Shown here in pieces: positions 1-8,516 of a stretch of DNA of 64,000 nt (the stretch's first letter is position 1; every line of letters starts with the position of its first letter). A program made the translations under genes and the position numbers. The stretch spans positions 71,480 through 135,479 of the forward strand of contig NMRB01000460.1 of the NCBI GenBank assembly GCA_002633025.1, given 5' to 3'. The notes under the pieces were generated by a model, which worked only from the letters and a program-made list of their open reading frames with translations, did no database searches and had not been told where the DNA came from. The DNA comes from Notospermus geniculatus (lineage: Eukaryota > Nemertea > Pilidiophora > Heteronemertea > Lineidae).

Positions 1-33
1 ACGAAGCTTCCGTAACTTACGGGAGTGCGCAAA

Positions 34-378
34 CTATTGTCCATCTGCGGACAACCTATTGTTCACTGTCAGCCTGGCAAAGGATTTGCGTACCCTTAAC
101 GTTACGGGGGCTTTGTGAATAAGGCTCCTGATGAGGGCTGCCTCTTTCTGAGTCGTAACGATTGTGAATGCTTTAAATTCAGCTGGTAACCCTTTTAGCA
201 GCATAGCCACTAAAAGACTGTCACTAATCTCCTCTCCCGCACTTTTCGGGGAGGTCGAGGGTTCTCTGTCCTGAGCTTGTAGTCTGTCACGCTCTCGTTG
301 CTGAATTTTTGTAGGCTGCATGGTTCTGTATACAGGGCAATGATCCTCGGTTTGCCCTTTGACCGGTAATCTTGTCAA
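34..378 (-). mobile_element. retrotransposon gag-like fragment
   Basis: A minus-strand open stretch whose middle reads ISDSLLVAMLLKGLPAEF followed by a KAF/TTQKE segment. This pattern (a glycine-poor helix, then LLKGLP and a short basic/TTQ stretch) is typical of LTR-retrotransposon Gag capsid regions of the UBN2/copia-gypsy kind. There is no zinc knuckle, protease or RT next to it, and the downstream part (RSLIHKAPVTLRVRK) does not look like Gag. It is best read as a broken scrap of a retroelement. Family placement is inference from one motif. Confidence 0.35.
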
Positions 379-386
379 TTCGTAGT

Positions 387-446
387 ATGAAAAATAACGT
401 TGTCGTAAAGTTAACGTTTATCGTTTGATTCCTTAAACTCCCTTAT
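387..446. repeat. partial MITE copy (same family as 52.6 kb)
   Basis: The run containing AAATAACGTTGTCGT, then ACGTTTATCGTTTGATT, then AAACTCCCTTA matches one arm of the complete inverted-repeat element at 52649-52795, with a few changes. Only one arm is seen here, so this is half an element or a solo terminus. It supplies the C-terminal residues of the small ORF at 411-701. Confidence 0.55.
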
Positions 447-701
447 GTCAGCATCATCCGGTACTTGGCAGCCAGACCACTTTTGGGAATGTTTACCCCT
501 GCACAAATTTGCAAAGTCACTAGCATGCTGATTGTACACTGGGCAGAAATATCGCCTAAAAATCGATGGGCACAAACTCTCTTTCAAGTACACAGAAAAG
601 TGCTTTGTATCCTCACATCCGCAGTAGCCCCTGTGTAAAGGCATTTCAACCTTCTTCCCATCAAGAACCTGTTCAATGGTAAGAGTATTAATTCTGTTCA
701 T
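411..701 (-). CDS. small cysteine-containing ORF, unknown
   Basis: A 96-residue ATG-started reading frame with cysteine pairs in GYCGCEDTKHF and later single cysteines. I do not recognise it. Its last residues are encoded by the MITE arm at 387-446, so the present C-terminus is secondary. It lies 3' of the transposase pseudogene on the same strand and could be a further decayed part of that element. It may also be a chance frame. Confidence 0.2.
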   Translation of the reverse strand: MNRINTLTIEQVLDGKKVEMPLHRGYCGCEDTKHFSVYLKESLCPSIFRRYFCPVYNQHASDFANLCRGKHSQKWSGCQVPDDADIREFKESNDKR

Positions 702-1026
702 ATGTATTCCTCTTTTTGATCCTTCGACAAGTTATACCATGTATCAGGGCTAACCATCAGGTGAGAGGCGAAATCTGCGAACTCGTGTTCGTCACGCATA
801 CCGATTTATACGGCTGCCTTCATCTCTTCGTATTGATGTGTTTCACTCTCCTCCCAGAGTGAGACATTTTCAACTTTGGACAAATTCAGCTTTGGACAAG
901 GACTTAGAGCATTTGTTGGGCGCTTCTTCTTGCCTTTTCAACTTGTTGATGATTCTTTCCGATTGGTTTCCGTATGGGCGAGGGAAAGTACCATCGGCAT
1001 GCCAGCATTACGCCTTGCCTCCTTTG

Positions 1027-2008
1027 TCACGCAGTTAGCAACCATGTCTCTATTGGAGAGAAGGAATCTGTACCTCGTGGCCTGGACAACAACTTGTTTT
1101 CCTCAGAAGTCAACTTGTCTTCAATCAATAGCAGAAAGGCATCTGAGTGGTGTGGGTCTTCAGCATCGATAGCCCCACCATAGCTTTGATCTTTCACGAA
1201 TACAAGCTCCAGCATAACCTTTTGCCCTCTATTGTTTTGTATTCCCATTCCTTGGAGTTTTCTCTTGCAAATGCTTCTAAAATGACGAACGCACCTAAGT
1301 CCAGCTGCGTTTGGTAGACCATCTTTCAAAGCATTATGCAAAGGAAGTTCACCATTAGTGATGAAACCTCTCGCTCCGTATCGCAGACCTGGGCAACTGT
1401 TTGTCACTCCTGATATTATTTTGTCATATACCTTACTTGCCTTGCTCTCGCGGATCGCCGTAGGCCCCATGAAGATTGCTGGCACCCTCGTTCTAGTCTA
1501 TTCGCTAACAACAAATTCCTCTACGTGAAAGGTTTCACTTCAAACTTCCCACATTAAAAGTCAGATCAACACTAAAGGGGTATGACATCATCGGTGATGT
1601 AGAGAAATGAATCAAACCGTTGCACATGTAGTCCCTGCCAATAATCCAGAGGTCTTCATCATCCTCATCGTGATGTTCTATAACAAGATGTTTTGAATAT
1701 TCTAGAAGATATTCCTGAGCGTTGGTCGTGTTAATGGCGGTTTTTATCGCATGTACTTGCTGCCTTGGTATTTCCCCAGGATGTCGGACAGCAGCAATTC
1801 CCTGATTCCTGAGCTGGTTGTATATGGCTGAAGAATGAGAACCATTAGTAAGACTTGATTTGACTGCCGACATTGTTCTTCGTTGTGTTGGATAAAATGG
1901 CTGATTTCCGTGTTTCCGGTTCCCGTTAACTACATACATATCAAACAGCGTAATACACCACAAGATCATAGATCCCTTGTCCGAAAAAATTACCACGGTA
2001 CTGCTCAA
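1027..2008 (-). pseudogene. Mutator-like (MULE) transposase, broken
   Basis: Two adjoining minus-strand pieces make the middle of a MULE-type DDE transposase. The upstream piece (2008 to 1535) ends in SVDLTFNVG, the usual context of the first catalytic Asp. The downstream piece (about 1485 to 1027) has VPAIFMGPTAI, then ARGFITNGELPLHNAL and LRCVRHFRS, matching the family pattern of TDGE-type motif, A-F-P-N-A and LRCF-H. Between them (about 1490-1550) the frame changes twice, and a conserved Tyr position reads TAG, so the gene is dead. In the second motif the usual Asp position reads Asn (TNGE). No C-terminal SWIM zinc finger or terminal inverted repeats were recognised nearby. Confidence 0.6.
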
Positions 2009-2525
2009 TATTTATCGTAGGCATGTACCGAAGTCCAAACCGTCTACTCATGTGCCGAAATCGAAGTCCGTGAAGTCATGTGTCGAAGTCCCCGCACGAT
2101 TCCTCTCCCCAGGCTGAAATGGTACAGCTCCAATCCTCGTCCTGTCGTGAAGTGGATCCTATCACCGCTGACACGCTCGTCCCTGTTTACCAGAACTATC
2201 CTATCGCGCTTTACAACATAAAATTGTCACACCTCTGTATACTCTTTTTTGCATNGCTAATACCAAAGGTATCAATGCAAAAATTTCACACGTGAAACAA
2301 AACATCTTTACATTATACGGTACCAAATTTCATTGAATTATAATGGACAGTTGTTGAGAAATCAAGATTTGAAGTTCGATGCGTTTTTTTTGGCCCACCC
2401 GATATAACGGCTTATTGATTTAACCTAATTTTGATGGGAAAATAGGTCAAATAACGAAAAATTGGCCGATATTTGGGCTTTGCCTTGTCTGCGCTCTAGT
2501 GTCTTCAGTTTTTGGCGGATCTTTT
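2009..2525. other. no gene seen; single-N contig join at 2255
   Basis: No supported coding or RNA feature. There is a single ambiguous base at 2255 that behaves like the other single-N joins in this window. The AT-rich stretch after it is unremarkable. Confidence 0.5.
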
Positions 2526-2957
2526 TCATATTGCATATGTGTATATATGGCCCCAAGATCTAGGCCAAGTTCGTACCTCAGGCAATCGCAGTGTGACCTG
2601 ACATCCGCATAAAGGCCACCTCGGTGTCCGCGCTTTGGATGCCGCCTTTGACCTCCGTAACGTCACGTTCAAATTCTGTGCACCTGATGGCCGGCTTGCA
2701 TTTTCAATAGCAAGCCTCGCCATCAGGTACTCTCTGATCCACGCATGCGGGTGCTGAGTCACAGCAACTGAACCGTCCTCCACACCAGAAAGGAACTCGT
2801 GCCCCTCCTGCGACAATTTCTCGTTCCAATCGTGTATCCGCGCCAATGGGACATCCAGCGTGCTTTGCTCTAACCAGTCTTGAGTCTGGGAGGGGATGGC
2901 TTGCCGTCCTTCACTTTTTTGGATGGCACGCCGTCCATTTCTTATTATGAATGGCAT
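2526..2957 (-). pseudogene. possible recombinase/Crypton-like fragment
   Basis: The minus-strand frame contains REYLMARLAIENASRPSG followed by AQNLNVT. This resembles the N-terminal core-binding helix segment (arginine, LxxRLxxxNxxRPG, then NxTxxE) of tyrosine-recombinase-like proteins that are common in marine invertebrate genomes. The expected continuation is in another frame, so if real it is decayed. There is no catalytic R-H-R-Y region. The N-terminal part overlaps the minisatellite at 2880-3180 and is not meaningful. Weak call. Confidence 0.25.
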
Positions 2958-3180
2958 AAGGATGGCTGGCCGTCCTCCACTTTTTTGGATGGTACACCGT
3001 CCATTTTTTTATTGATGGCAGAAGGATGGCTGGTCGTCCTCTATTTTTATGAATGGTTCGCCGTCCATTCGTTTTATGGATGGCAGACTATCCAAGTCAA
3101 ACTGGAAGGTACAACCATCCTGTCAAAGTGGATATGTGGGCTGTCCATTATGTTTTGGAAGGCAGGATAATCCAATTAGA
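2880..3180. repeat. tandem hairpin minisatellite (GGATGG...CCATCC type)
   Basis: Alternating short blocks such as GGATGGCTTGCCGTCC, GGATGGCACGCCGTCC and GGATGGTACACCGTCC are separated by T-rich spacers of roughly 15-25 bases. Each block is a small imperfect palindrome (GGATGG against CCGTCC), so either strand could fold into a row of hairpins. The array gives a spurious repeated peptide reading. A related but diverged array is at 60417-60715. Confidence 0.7.
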
Positions 3181-3225
3181 AATCAGACAGGATGGTGGTG
3201 TCTTCCTTCCAGGATCAGGACCCTG

Positions 3226-3490
3226 AGGGTTGTATTCATAAAGCGGTTTATCGTTAGAATCGTCTTTCTTAGGCCGGTGTAACATCTCTGAGTGTTTCTG
3301 TAGCTCAGTGTTCCCCAACAATAGACGGGGCCTAGAATGGTTATCAAATGGTTTCAATAAGATAAACACAGAAATACGGGGAACACTGATTGACTTTACA
3401 CCGGTTCCAAGTGCACGCTTCACCAGTACACTTGTATTAAACCAGCCTAAGACAGCTCTAACGATAGAAGCGCTTTATGAATACGACCCT
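3226..3490. mobile_element. MITE with ~45-bp terminal inverted repeats
   Basis: The left end AGGGTTGTATTCATAAAGCG and right end CGCTTTATGAATACGACCCT are near-perfect inverted repeats. They continue inward through a TTATCGTTAGA block and CTTAGGC. The element is 265 bp with no coding capacity, a typical miniature inverted-repeat DNA transposon. No clear target-site duplication is visible. The MITE at 60279-60397 shares the TATTCATAAA terminal core and may be a relative. Confidence 0.7.
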
Positions 3491-4082
3491 TAGGCCTAGG
3501 CCTTCCAACTAAATGCCTACAAGAGCAGGGATTTAGTTGTATTCCATACAGTTGAGTTTCTGCTTTGAGTTTACTGCTAACAAATCTTGTTTTACTGTTT
3601 ACTCTTCTTTGTTGGCTCAAGTTCTGGTGGTCTGACTGGCTTGCTGATGAGTCCAGGTCAGACTGCATGGGCTCCTAACCTAAATGGACGAAACTGAAAT
3701 CACTGGGCAGTGTTAAACTATTAATTTGCCTCTTATTTCTCAGGGGCAGTGAATGAATATGTTAAAAATTGTTCAGCCTCAATGTGAAAGTTTGCATTGG
3801 TGGTCCCCATTGGTGATTTGAGTCTAGGCCTTTTGCCTATTCTCTTCAAGCATGTAAATAACCGGTACCGAATATATTCCAATGTCCAGATCAGCATGAT
3901 TATAGTGGAAGCAGAAAAGTGAAGTCTTCCCAAATAAACGGAAATAAATTACTGCATTGCAACCTTACGAGTAAGACCCAAAGGCAAAGCCAGAGTCAGC
4001 CACTGGCCCCTCCTCAGATTATTAATTTTGTGAGAGCACGTGAGTGAGTGCCGCAGCAAGATTGGACCCCTGTAGGGAGGTA
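3491..4082. other. no gene seen
   Basis: Flank between the MITE and the Polinton left terminus. Short open frames occur on the minus strand, but none has recognisable content. Confidence 0.5.
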
Positions 4083-5332
4083 AGTAGTATAGAGGTCCTC
4101 CCCAGTCGATAAAAGGTGGCGCTGGGGTGTCGGCAGATATAGTCGCCGCCAGGCGGCGTTGGTGTCATGGTCACCATGGTGACTGCCTTGGTCGTGCAAG
4201 ATGGCGACGATGACACGTGACCATGGTGACGTCATACTTTTGTCTTATCAGTAAACAACTGATAATCTCATGATATGCCTGTTCAAGCCTGTTCGTTGGC
4301 TTTAACTTTTAACTTTAACGTACTTTACAAGCAAAACAATGCTGGTGCGATTGGTCTCTTTTAAATATTTGTTGGCCCTGAGAAGGGCCGTTTGTATCTC
4401 TTTGAAGTGGCTTGAGTTTAGACGGAGGAATAACCCTCGTCCTTTTCTCCGTCTAGGTCGAACGGCACTGGGTTGATGTATTCACGAAGATTCCTGTTCA
4501 GACAGTTGCATTCGCATTTACAGGTGTGCGCCTCCGTCTCGTCGTTAATTGGTAGTAGAAGGTCTCTCATACAGACTGCCACCCGACATGGAATACAGAG
4601 CACTGTTCCACATCCTGTACAGATCGTGCGGATGCCTTCTTCGCTCATGCAATGGCTACATCGGTCTTGATATCGGTCCAACCATGGGCCTTTGAAGTAT
4701 ATGTGTCGATCACTGAACAGCAAAATCTGTAATCTTCTCCTCAGTTCTGCGCAGATATTTCGATGTTCCATCTTGAATATTTCAATCAGACTGATACTGA
4801 ACACCGTTTCAAAAGCTGGCGTGATATAAATTTTCACAATCACACCGGTCAGCAACGATCGCGCACACATGGTGAGAAATTTGTCGGATTAAGATGTGAC
4901 TTGATTGTTCAACAACAGCTTCCTCACACCCTTCCTGTGTCTGATAACTCTGTCACCAATAAGATGACCGTTTGAGCAATACTCACCATCCCGGCACAGG
5001 CCTGAGCACATCCTGTTTATCGCCCATATTATCACAGGTTCTATTGTCTTAGCAATCGATAACGACCGCTTTAGCAATCATCTATCTGGCAAAAAAACCC
5101 CAGAAGGTCCTGTTGGGGTCGAATCTTATAATCTTGACACCTTTCGTGTTGTAACATGCTGGTTCCGACACGTTCTTATTTACCAGATTGATATTTATCA
5201 ATATATTTATCAATTCAGCGAATTTAAACATCGTTACACCTTTCTTGTTATAACATGCTGTTTCCGACACGTAGGCTTTACTTTTTGCTATAAATCTTAC
5301 GGTCATTCTTACCAGCCATTCTTGCTTCTGTA
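4083..5332. repeat. Polinton left terminal inverted repeat
   Basis: Read on the minus strand, this matches 16380-18070 from the terminus to the segment ending near GAAGCAAGAATGNCTGGTAAG, with scattered differences. It contains an internal doubled segment: the ACACCTTTCGTGTTGTAACA block near 5138 recurs near 5234. It carries the whole outward-facing cysteine-rich gene. Inside about 5335 the homology breaks into a tRNA-like sequence, then resumes as acidic exons after the single N at 5636. Confidence 0.8.
4418..4870 (-). CDS. TIR-encoded cysteine-rich zinc-ribbon-like protein (left copy)
   Basis: 150 residues with an ATG start. The N-terminal half is hydrophobic and basic (LIEIFKMEHR, then ELRRRLQILLFSDRH). 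The centre has a tight cysteine cluster, C-x2-C-x9-C-x2-C-x4-C-x2-C-x4-C, over about residues 81-108, then C-x-C-x3-C near 125 and an acidic tail ending in DGEKDEGYSSV. The spacing resembles the C-terminal zinc ribbon of piggyBac transposases (CxxC, arginine/threonine, CxxC, LCxxC), so DNA or protein binding through zinc is the likely role; this is inference. It points toward the left end of the element. The right TIR has a near-identical copy (17274-17723) whose conserved reading frame argues that it is a real gene. I know of no standard Polinton core gene like it. Confidence 0.6.
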   Translation of the reverse strand: MCARSLLTGVIVKIYITPAFETVFSISLIEIFKMEHRNICAELRRRLQILLFSDRHIYFKGPWLDRYQDRCSHCMSEEGIRTICTGCGTVLCIPCRVAVCMRDLLLPINDETEAHTCKCECNCLNRNLREYINPVPFDLDGEKDEGYSSV

Positions 5333-5348
5333 ACAAGCGAAGAAAATT

Positions 5349-5419
5349 GTCCAGGCTGAGATTCGAACCTGCAACCTCCTGCTTGTAAGTCCAACGCTCT
5401 ACCACTGAGCTAAAGAGAC
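5349..5419 (-). other. degenerate tRNA-like sequence (pseudo-tRNA or SINE head)
   Basis: On the minus strand there is an excellent A box (TTAGCTCAGTGGTAGAGCG) and a B-box-like GGTTCGAATCTC about 30 bases on, with CTTACAA where an anticodon loop would be. The T stem and acceptor stem do not pair properly, so this is not a working tRNA. It sits exactly where left and right TIR homology stops, suggesting an inserted SINE head or a tRNA-primed scrap. Confidence 0.45.
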
Positions 5420-5636
5420 ATGTCCCCCAGCTGGACTGGTAGGAACGCGGATTATATCATTGTAGCTCCGCTACCTATAGCTTCGCTACATAGCCTCCCC
5501 CTCGGCAGGTCACGCCCCCGTGACCACAACAACGTGTAACTCATGGGCTGGTCTACCCTGCTTTCCCACAAGCTCACTATACAAAGGTCCCGACTTCAGG
5601 GCCCTGCACGAGGTGAGAGACACACAAACTAATCGN

Positions 5637-6102
5637 TTCATTGAACGGTTGGGTCATAATATACTGGAGGAAATGGATTTCAATCCTCTCGACCTGGATG
5701 ATGAGTCGGAGGCTGCGGATGGGCCCGCAGCTGAGGAGGCGGGAGAGATAACTCATGATCCTCTCGGCCAGGGCGATGAGGCGGATGGACCCGCAGCTGC
5801 GGAGATGGGAGAGATCAACCATGATCAGGTAAGCAACAAAACACATTCAACCATCATTAATCTTGCATTATTTATGCGCGTTGTATTATTTTATTTCTTT
5901 AAACGAAAAATCGCAATTTATCCTTTTCCACAGAATGGAGGTGCCGAAGGAGCGGATGCACCCGCCGCTGAGGAGATGGGGGAGATCGAACATGATCAGG
6001 TACGCAGCAAAACACTTTCAAGCATCGTTAATCTTGCATTATTTATGTGCTTTTTATGCTTGTATTTCTCTAAACGAAATAAAGATAACCTGTTCTTAAC
6101 AG
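5637..6102 (+). CDS. acidic repeat exons, left Polinton end (partial)
   Basis: The first exon (5637-5828) reads FIERLGHNILEEMDFNPLDL and then two acidic repeats of the form ADGPAAEE.GEI.HD. It ends at CAG|GTAAGC. A second exon (5934-5999, 66 bp) encodes NGGAEGADAPAAEEMGEIEHDQ-type sequence and ends at CAG|GTACGC. Both exons are phase 0. The first intron is 105 bp, a multiple of three with no stop, so the unspliced RNA also stays open. The 5' end is lost at the single N (5636). The second intron diverges from the right-end copy near 6080 and runs into capsid sequence, so the left array looks cut short by a deletion. The function is unknown. Confidence 0.45.
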
Positions 6103-6563
6103 ACTTGCCGAAACGTGTTATTTTTGGGCTTGTATCAGACGCATCCATGTCGGGGAGTGTCGATTTAAACCCATACGAATTTAACCATTATCATGTGAAA
6201 TATATAGCTCTGCATGTCAATGGTCGGCCAATCCCTGCAAAACCCCTGGCTCCTGATTTCGGCAATGGGGAATACGCACGCTCCTACATGGCCCTGTTTT
6301 CAGCTTGTGGGGGTCTCTTTAAAGACAAAGGATTCGATATAAGTAGAGAAGAGTATGGCAATGGTTACACGCTTTTCGCTTTTGATATAGCACCGGGGGC
6401 TGGTGATGACGATACATTGTCATTGATCAGGAAGGGTAATTTTAAAATCGAACTTCAATTTGATCGGGCCTTACCGCACACAGTTAATTTGTTAATGTAT
6501 GCAGAATTCGACGATGTGCTCGAAATCACAAAAGGGCGAAGAATTCTCATGGATGCGCACTGA
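6102..6563 (+). pseudogene. Polinton major capsid protein, C-terminal part only
   Basis: About 153 residues starting at DLPKRVIFG, continuing with NPYEFNHYHVKYIALHVNG, then SREEYGNGYTLFAFD and LLMYAEFDDVLEI. This is the conserved C-terminal jelly-roll region of the Polinton double-jelly-roll major capsid protein, the family often labelled F54H12.2-like in animal genomes. The whole first jelly roll and the start codon are missing. It is fused in frame, without splicing, to acidic repeat exons upstream. If the apparent TTAACAG acceptor at 6102 were used, the frame would be lost. The stop overlaps the protease start by 11 bases, the compact packing normal for the element. It is probably a deletion product and no longer makes capsid. 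Confidence 0.65.
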
Positions 6564-6987
6564 AGAGTTGAAACGTATTTTAAGTCACATTCCTGAATTC
6601 CGTGGGGTTTATTCATTTGACAAGATGCCTGACAAGGTTCTACATTATCCCTCTGCCTACGTGGTCAATACGGATGTGTCTTCGGGCCCTGGTGAGCATT
6701 GGGTGGCGTTCTACTTTTTCTGTGATGGATACGCTGAGTTCTTTGATAGTTACGGCCAATCTCCAGCCATGTATGGATTTACAAACTTTGTACGTGATTA
6801 CTCCATCACTCATAATGCAACACTATTACAAAGTCCTTTCACATCGATATGCGGTGCATATTGTCTGTATTTTATCATGATGAAAAGCACCGGTGTAAAA
6901 GAATGGTTGCAACCGTTTGGTAGAGATCTCATTTTAAATGATTGTATTGTACTGGACTTTGCTTCTCGCTTTGCAAATATTAAATAA
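6553..6987 (+). CDS. Polinton adenain-like cysteine protease (PRO)
   Basis: 144 residues from MRTEELKRIL. Catalytic positions are all visible: His49 in GEHWVAFYF, Asp65 in EFFDSYGQSP, and Cys100 in TSICGAYCLYF, the order and context of adenovirus endopeptidase (C5/Ulp1-like fold). In Polintons this enzyme matures structural proteins. The length is close to the family's compact size. The ATG at 6553 is chosen because it gives the conserved N-terminus and a short overlap with the capsid stop, while the frame upstream is capsid sequence in another phase. The reading frame is intact, so this copy may still be expressible. Confidence 0.85.
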   Translation: MRTEELKRILSHIPEFRGVYSFDKMPDKVLHYPSAYVVNTDVSSGPGEHWVAFYFFCDGYAEFFDSYGQSPAMYGFTNFVRDYSITHNATLLQSPFTSICGAYCLYFIMMKSTGVKEWLQPFGRDLILNDCIVLDFASRFANIK

Positions 6988-7413
6988 AATGACATTGATG
7001 AAAATATATATGTTTTGTTTCTCATTCAGGTTAGAAAAGTCTTAGCCTTGATTTCAGAAGTGTAAAATTTGAATACCCTCTTTACTGTAGGCAGAGTTTT
7101 TATACACCTTCAAAAGTGAAAAGTTGATTTCGCCAAAAAAATCCTAGGTATTTTGCCTATTAAAGATTATATACTTGAAAATGTGAAGTTGAGAATCATA
7201 CCACCTTCATAACTCAGAATGAAAAATTTGTGGGACCTGCTATTGGCCATAAAGGAAAAGTGGGGAGCATAGCTGCTCAATTCAGTTGCGCATAACAGCA
7301 TGAAATTGATTAGTACGTCGGGGATCCTTCCCCACCCCTATAACCAATCATTGTTATTTCACAGGTATATATATATAAGAGCATGATAGATCATTATTTA
7401 ACCATAAACCGAC
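6988..7413. other. intergenic stretch, no gene seen
   Basis: No coding content between the protease and the ATPase. The last 70 bases hold the promoter elements listed separately. Confidence 0.5.
7345..7378 (+). promoter_or_regulatory. CCAAT and TATA-type promoter of the ATPase gene
   Basis: AACCAATCA at about 7342-7350 is followed by a long TATATATATATA run at 7366-7378, about 35 bases before the ATPase ATG at 7414. The spacing fits a TATA box with a very short 5' leader. It suggests this gene block is separately transcribed. Confidence 0.5.
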
Positions 7414-8040
7414 ATGGCATTAAAACTGACACACCCCTCTAGTTGCATCCTTGCGGGTGCATCCTTTTCAGGGAAGACGACATTTGCTAAGAGGATTATA
7501 GAAACGCGGATGATTGAACCTTTTCCAGAAAAAATAATCTGGTTTTATAGCATTTATCAAGCCGCGTATGATGAAATGCTTCCACTGGGGGTGGAGTTTG
7601 TTGAGGGTTTTCCACCGGGCGTATATGATACAATAGACACAACTAAGCGACATCTACTGGTGATTGATGATCTAATGTTGGAATTACAAGATAGTAAGGA
7701 ACTGAGCAAATTTTTTTCGAAGGGCGTACACCATAAAAATGCCAGCGTTTTTTTTATCACACAGAACCTTTTTCTACAAGGAAGAGAGTGCCGAACGATT
7801 AGTTTGAATTCACAATACATAGTTGTGTTTAAAAACACGCGCGATAAAAGTCAAGTTATCTGCCTGGCTAAACAGATGTTCCCAGGACAAACCAAGTTCT
7901 TTCAACAGGCATATATCGACGCGACGAAAGAAAGAGGGGGTTATTTACTTTTGGACCTCCGTCCAGAGACAAACGATCAGTGGCGCTTAAGAACCAAGAT
8001 ATTTCCTGGCCAGGATACTGTTGTTTACGTACCTAAATAA
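7414..8040 (+). CDS. Polinton genome-packaging ATPase (FtsK/HerA type)
   Basis: 208 residues with a true ATG. Walker A is GASFSGKTT (about residues 15-23), Walker B is HLLVIDDLM (acidic pair at 85-86), and a FFITQN sensor-type strand is near 113-118. The arrangement and size match the A32-like packaging ATPases of Polintons, adintoviruses and other double-jelly-roll viruses, which drive DNA into capsids. The frame is intact. A TATA box sits directly upstream, and the small basic protein gene follows after about 130 bases. Confidence 0.88.
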   Translation: MALKLTHPSSCILAGASFSGKTTFAKRIIETRMIEPFPEKIIWFYSIYQAAYDEMLPLGVEFVEGFPPGVYDTIDTTKRHLLVIDDLMLELQDSKELSKFFSKGVHHKNASVFFITQNLFLQGRECRTISLNSQYIVVFKNTRDKSQVICLAKQMFPGQTKFFQQAYIDATKERGGYLLLDLRPETNDQWRLRTKIFPGQDTVVYVPK

Positions 8041-8171
8041 AAGGATGGAGGATTTATGCTACAGCATGTGTAATCTGCGGTTAAACCAATTCAAATTTAC
8101 CGTCACGTTTACGGGCGTGGAGAAACATATACCCTGGTGGCGGCTAAGGATACTGAACAAACGCATTCGTC

Positions 8172-8516
8172 ATGGCTATACCAGAAAATATCAGGCGTCA
8201 TGCAGCCCATTTACACGTACTGTCTCATGCCAAAAAACCTATGCGCGAGGCCATTTTAAGCGCTGCAGACGGAAAACTCATCAAAGCCATATGTGAATGC
8301 TGTTTAAACACGCTACACGGTGATATAAAACTTTCACAAGAGCAGAAAAGACGTCTTAAACAACATAAAAGGTGGATTAGAGTCATATTGGATAAAAAGA
8401 ACGGGATAAAAAAGAAGAAAGCTGTTTTGATTCAGAAAGGCGGATTCCTGCCAGCCCTCTTAGGCGCACTCGGAGGTCTGATCCTGCCCAGGCTGTTTGG
8501 AAATGGACAGCGTTAA
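8172..8516 (+). CDS. Polinton small basic structural-type protein
   Basis: 114 residues. The N-terminal half is helical with a CECC pair (about 41-44). The middle is very lysine/arginine rich (QKRRLKQHKRW, KKNGIKKKK). The C-terminus is glycine- and leucine-rich and hydrophobic (KGGFLPALLGALGGLILP). Basic proteins with a C-terminal QKGGFLP hydrophobic tail occur beside the ATPase in Polintons and adintoviruses and have been compared with adenovirus core or membrane-active proteins. The role here is inference: DNA condensation or membrane contact. It overlaps the next gene by up to 14 bases. Confidence 0.62.
   Translation: MAIPENIRRHAAHLHVLSHAKKPMREAILSAADGKLIKAICECCLNTLHGDIKLSQEQKRRLKQHKRWIRVILDKKNGIKKKKAVLIQKGGFLPALLGALGGLILPRLFGNGQR

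Noticed and set aside
2880-3170. Repeated peptide-like frame (LDGTPSI units)
   Set aside because: Produced by the hairpin minisatellite; no start, stop or splice context.
2880-3180. CRISPR-like array
   Set aside because: Units vary in length and sequence, have no conserved repeat with unique spacers, and the genome is animal.
5349-5419. Functional tRNA gene
   Set aside because: A and B boxes are good, but the acceptor, anticodon and T stems do not pair.
8021-8296. 91-residue frame overlapping the ATPase end and small basic gene
   Set aside because: Out of frame with the conserved 8172-8516 gene and without family features; a shadow frame.
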